Origin: Actinomadura rubteroloni
GTDB lineage: Bacteria > Actinomycetota > Actinomycetes > Streptosporangiales > Streptosporangiaceae
DNA length: 64,000 nt
Assembly (NCBI RefSeq): GCF_002911665.1
Contig: NZ_MTBP01000001.1
Location: 434,001-498,000, forward strand
Direction: 5' to 3'
Position numbers and translations under genes: made by a program. Below the pieces are notes generated by a model. The model did no database searches. It was given only the letters and a program-made list of their open reading frames with translations, and had not been told where the DNA came from. Position 1 is the stretch's first letter, and the number at the start of each line of letters is the position of its first letter. Below, one piece after another: positions 61,342-64,000 of this stretch.

Positions 61342-62142
61342 CTAGCGGGTTCGGGCGCTGGCGGTGTAGATGGGGTAGGAGCTGACGATGAAGCGCGGGT
61401 CGCGCAGGAGCGGGCGGAGGGCTTGGAGGTCGTTGGTGGTCGCGCCGTGTGTTTCCAGTCCTTCTTTGAGGTGGAGGGTGTTGCTGTGGTGCAGGGCGCA
61501 GCCGGGTGAGCCGCCGCGCCATGGGTTGAGGTGTGTCTCGATGTCGGAGTCGGTGAAGCCGGCGCGGTGGAGTGCGTGGTGGCTGTGGCGTCCGAAGGCG
61601 GGGTCGGCTCCGGCTGCGGTGAGCAGGCGGATCAGTGCCTGGTTGAAGGTTTCGAACAGTCCTGGCGGTGTCCCATCGGGGAGGCTGAGGACGGGCGCAT
61701 AGGTGCAGTCGAACTCGTCGAGGAGAATTGTCCCGCCTGGTTTGAGTGCCCGGCGCAGACGTTCCAGAACGGCGTCCCGCTGCGGGATGTGCATCAGCAC
61801 GAGCCTGGCGTGGATCAGGTCGAACGCTTTGTCGGGGAGGTCGTCGGTGGTGATGTCGTGCCGTTCGACTCTCAGATGGCCTTGTGACTTGAGGGTGCGG
61901 AGATGGGTCGTGTTGAGGTCGGTTGCCAGGACGTGCCCGCCCGGGCCGACCTGGTCGGCGAGCCATGCGGCGATGGTTCCGTTGCCCGCCCCTACTTCGA
62001 GACAGGACCATCCGGGGGCGAGTCCGAGCCGGGTCAGGCGGTCGCGGGTGATGCCGTCGAGGGTTTGGGCCAAGAGAGAGAGCTGATCTGCGGAGTGGGC
62101 GCCGTCGTTGTCGAACACGTACCCGGAGGCGGTCTTACCCAT
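61342..62142 (-). CDS. SAM-dependent methyltransferase
   Basis: A 266-residue class I methyltransferase starting at ATG 62142. SAM motif I: CLEVGAGNGTIAAWLAD; motif II region: VLATDLN; motif III region: LIHARLVLMHIPQRDAVLERL; motif IV KPGGTILLDEF. Typical of UbiE/COQ5-type or small-molecule methyltransferases. The reading frame continues upstream without a stop into a salicylate-synthase-like segment, so a fused protein from 62775 is possible; methyltransferase start is chosen because the upstream part is incomplete. Confidence 0.82.
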   Translation of the reverse strand: MGKTASGYVFDNDGAHSADQLSLLAQTLDGITRDRLTRLGLAPGWSCLEVGAGNGTIAAWLADQVGPGGHVLATDLNTTHLRTLKSQGHLRVERHDITTDDLPDKAFDLIHARLVLMHIPQRDAVLERLRRALKPGGTILLDEFDCTYAPVLSLPDGTPPGLFETFNQALIRLLTAAGADPAFGRHSHHALHRAGFTDSDIETHLNPWRGGSPGCALHHSNTLHLKEGLETHGATTNDLQALRPLLRDPRFIVSSYPIYTASARTR

Positions 62143-62223
62143 GGCGGGGCCTGGCTGGTTCGTCGCTCGGTGACCCGTTCCATGCTCCTGGCCCTCGTGA
62201 TCGGATGGTAGGGGTTCGGTCGG

Positions 62224-62775
62224 ATAGGGCGCGATGCTGCGGAGCTTCTCGCAGGTCTTCTCGTATTCACGTGCGGGATCGAAGGCCGCGACGATTCCGG
62301 TGCCAGGCTGGAGCCGGGCCTGTCCGTTGCGTTCGAAGAGCGTTCTGAGGGCGCCGGCCGCGTCGAGGGCGTCCCAGCGGTCGCGGCCACCGACCAGATC
62401 GCCGCCTACCCGGGTGCCGCAATGCTGAACGCTGCCGCGCCGCTTGACCGACTTGAAATCGTCGACCGTGATCCCGCCGGGTGTGCAGACCGAGGCGAGT
62501 TCGTCGGCGGCGACCTTGACCGAAATGGCGTGCTCGTGCACCTCTTTCGGATCGGTCTGGAGCTCCGCCCACAACCACAGATCCTCAGTCGTGCCGTGGA
62601 GTGCGCGCGTTCCGGCGAGCGGGTTGGTGATGACCCGGCCCTCGGGAGATGCGGTCAGCATCATTTCGGGGCTGAATCCGGTCGCCCGCATGCCCGGCAG
62701 GTCGACCAGGTACGACCGCGCCGGGGTGCTGGCCGCCCGGCCCGCCCGATAGGTGGCCGGGAAGTCCACAGGCAC
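62224..62775 (-). pseudogene. Truncated salicylate synthase-like (chorismate-binding) region
   Basis: About 184 codons in frame with the methyltransferase. Matches the C-terminal part of salicylate/isochorismate synthase: SYLVDLPGMRATGFSPEMML, ITNPLAGTRALHG, DPKEVHEHAISVKVAADELASVC, RGSVQHCGTRV, DPAREYEKTCEKLRS. The N-terminal 200 residues and an internal part (between DALDA and TLFERNGQARL, where GIPK-type residues of the active site should lie) are missing. It is therefore not a functional salicylate synthase. No siderophore genes follow. Confidence 0.75.
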
Positions 62776-62788
62776 CTGCGTGACACGA

Positions 62789-63094
62789 TCACCTTTTGGA
62801 GTTGCCCGGCGCGGATCCGTTGATTCGCACCTCGCTCACCGGCACGACTACCTGAAGCACGCTCGTCCCGCCGCCCGAAACCCACGGGGCCCCGCCCCCC
62901 ATCTCCCCTGGTAGAGAAGGTGTGCCTATTCGAAGGCGAGCCAGCCGTAGGCGCGCAAGCCCTCGACGGGCAAGTCGGCACACAAAGCACTCACCTGGTG
63001 CACCGCCCGCGAGGAGGCGGTGCACCAGGGAAAGCGCGTCGGTGTCGCGGGCCCGGGCGACCTGTTCGTACTGTGTCCGGGCAGGGGAGGTCAC
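62789..63094 (-). CDS. Hypothetical protein, coupled to EF-hand gene
   Basis: A 101-residue frame whose GTG overlaps the EF-hand gene stop (GTGA). The start (TSPARTQYEQVARARDTDALSLVHRLLAGG) is protein-like; the end (GEMGGGAPWVSGGGTSVLQVVVPV) is low-complexity. Not recognised; the overlap is the best reason to keep it. Confidence 0.4.
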   Translation of the reverse strand: MTSPARTQYEQVARARDTDALSLVHRLLAGGAPGECFVCRLARRGLARLRLARLRIGTPSLPGEMGGGAPWVSGGGTSVLQVVVPVSEVRINGSAPGNSKR

Positions 63095-63621
63095 TGAGGT
63101 GGCACCAGCAGCTGCGCCGCCCCCGCCTTGCCGATCGTGTCGTAGAACTCCATGATCAGATCGGCGTACCTGCCAGCGCGGACCTTGCCCGCCTGGTCCG
63201 GGACGAGCGCGTCATAGGCCGCGCCGGCCGCCGCCGGGTCGAATCGGGCGGCGACCATGACGGCCAGGTAGTCGTCCCGCTCGATCCAGCCGTCACCGTC
63301 GAAGTCAGTGAACCGGTCCACCGCGTCCGCCCGGGCCTTGGCGAAGGACTTGAAGTCATCAACGGCGTGGACGATCTCGGCGTACTCCTCGAAACTGATC
63401 CGCCCGTCGCCGTCCTTGTCCAGCCGGTCGAGCATCGCCCACCAGTAGGCCCGGTAGGCGTCCCGCAGCAACTGCGCCCTGGGCGCCCCCGCCGCGACCC
63501 CGGTCACCGACACGATCCGGGTGACCTCATCGTCGAAATCGTCCTTCTCCAGGAACCCGTTGCCATTGCCGTCCAGCGTGTCGAACCTGGTCCGCAACCG
63601 CTCGATGATCTCCGCCTCCAC
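63091..63621 (-). CDS. EF-hand calcium-binding protein (calerythrin-like)
   Basis: A 176-residue protein with three clear EF-hand loops: DGNGNGFLEKDD (near 17), DKDGDGRISFEE (near 68), DFDGDGWIERDD (near 104), each with acidic residues at positions 1, 3, 5 and 12, and a fourth degenerate one near 140. Length fits bacterial calerythrin/sarcoplasmic-type calcium-buffer proteins. Likely cytoplasmic Ca2+ buffer or sensor. A fragment of a similar gene lies 1.9 kb away at 61069. Confidence 0.92.
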   Translation of the reverse strand: MEAEIIERLRTRFDTLDGNGNGFLEKDDFDDEVTRIVSVTGVAAGAPRAQLLRDAYRAYWWAMLDRLDKDGDGRISFEEYAEIVHAVDDFKSFAKARADAVDRFTDFDGDGWIERDDYLAVMVAARFDPAAAGAAYDALVPDQAGKVRAGRYADLIMEFYDTIGKAGAAQLLVPPQ

Positions 63622-64000
63622 GCACGCCCCCCAAACCAGGACCGCGCCCTGCGACCCTCCGCAATCAGGAAATCACCGAACTCGCCCTCAATGGGCTAGC
63701 CTGCCCGCCACATCCCGCTCTCCCGCATCCCCTTTCCGCCGTCATCCCGCGACGCTCCCAGCCGACCCTGTCAATCAACGGCTCTGTCCGTAGTCGACCG
63801 CCTGGTCACCCACCTGACGCCGGCCAACGCAGTCCTCACCTGACACAACGCGAACAGCTCCAGCGGTCAACGTCGTCCTGCTCCGGCCACCACAGGCCCG
63901 AGTACAGAAGTACGCAACTGGTAAATGATTCTGTGTGACGCTTCCGCGGTCTTCCATGTGGCGCCAGCATTTGCAGATGCTGGGGTTTCAGATGCGCCCG
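63622..64000. other. Gene-free end segment
   Basis: No credible coding frame. A short hairpin (CCAGCAT at 63964-63970, ATGCTGG at 63977-63983) lies near the window end. Any gene continuing to the right cannot be judged. Confidence 0.5.

Noticed and set aside
60872..62011. A 379-codon minus-strand frame
   Set aside because: Overlaps the methyltransferase in another frame with Arg/Pro-rich sequence; only its last residues touch the integrase remnant.

Overview
The window is high-GC DNA (roughly 70% or more by eye) with strong GC3 bias, many GTG and TTG starts, and families typical of sporulating actinomycetes: a DUF5753 regulator with DUF397 partners, a BldC-like regulator, a MmyB-like regulator and a PucR regulator. 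I read it as an actinomycete chromosome, perhaps Actinomadura-like. The genus is inference only.

Left arm (1-10260): a translationally coupled operon of a cyclooxygenase-like heme dioxygenase (5' end outside the window), a lipase fused to an acetoacetate-decarboxylase-like domain, and a small protein. Then come an orphan histidine kinase, a glutamate-cysteine ligase family enzyme, an EamA transporter, a Nudix hydrolase, a secreted protein and a PucR regulator. 10216-22257 is a compact lipid or polyketide locus: a 2150-residue type I PKS and a crotonyl-CoA carboxylase/reductase on the minus strand, divergent from an exporter with a long tail, a glycosyltransferase and a DinB-like protein. Domain logic (FAAL-type N-terminal ACP, KS, AT with GAGH motif, dead DH, active KR, ACP, dead third carrier, TE) suggests a mycolate-like alpha-alkyl-beta-hydroxy acid that may be glycosylated and exported.

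Middle (22254-43710): metabolic and regulatory genes (MmyB-like, MFS, SnoaL-like, VOC, MarR, macrodomain, alpha/beta hydrolase, LysR). Then a visibly AT-richer island with a nuclease-like/NACHT STAND NTPase, a likely anti-phage gene. Next is a minus-strand run with nucleotide- and tRNA-related enzymes: frameshifted HTH/P-loop protein, Nudix, MazG-like, TPR protein, an extra histidyl-tRNA synthetase and an APH-fold kinase. A DUF5753 regulator follows with five tandem DUF397 genes in an alternating A-B-A-B-A pattern, then a BldC-like gene.

Right arm (43832-64000): a beta-helix protein fused to two CbxX-type AAA+ modules. A three-gene operon follows (GCS2/ATP-grasp ligase, AsnO-like amidotransferase, EgtC-like amidotransferase) that looks like a small-peptide pathway. 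After that come hydrolases, lipoproteins and two secreted beta-sandwich proteins. The last 8 kb contains tRNA-Ser(GCT) and tRNA-Arg(ACG), a tRNA-Ser fragment at 55697, a decayed tyrosine integrase beside tRNA-Arg, a truncated salicylate-synthase-like region joined in frame to a methyltransferase, and EF-hand genes. This looks like a worn integration zone.
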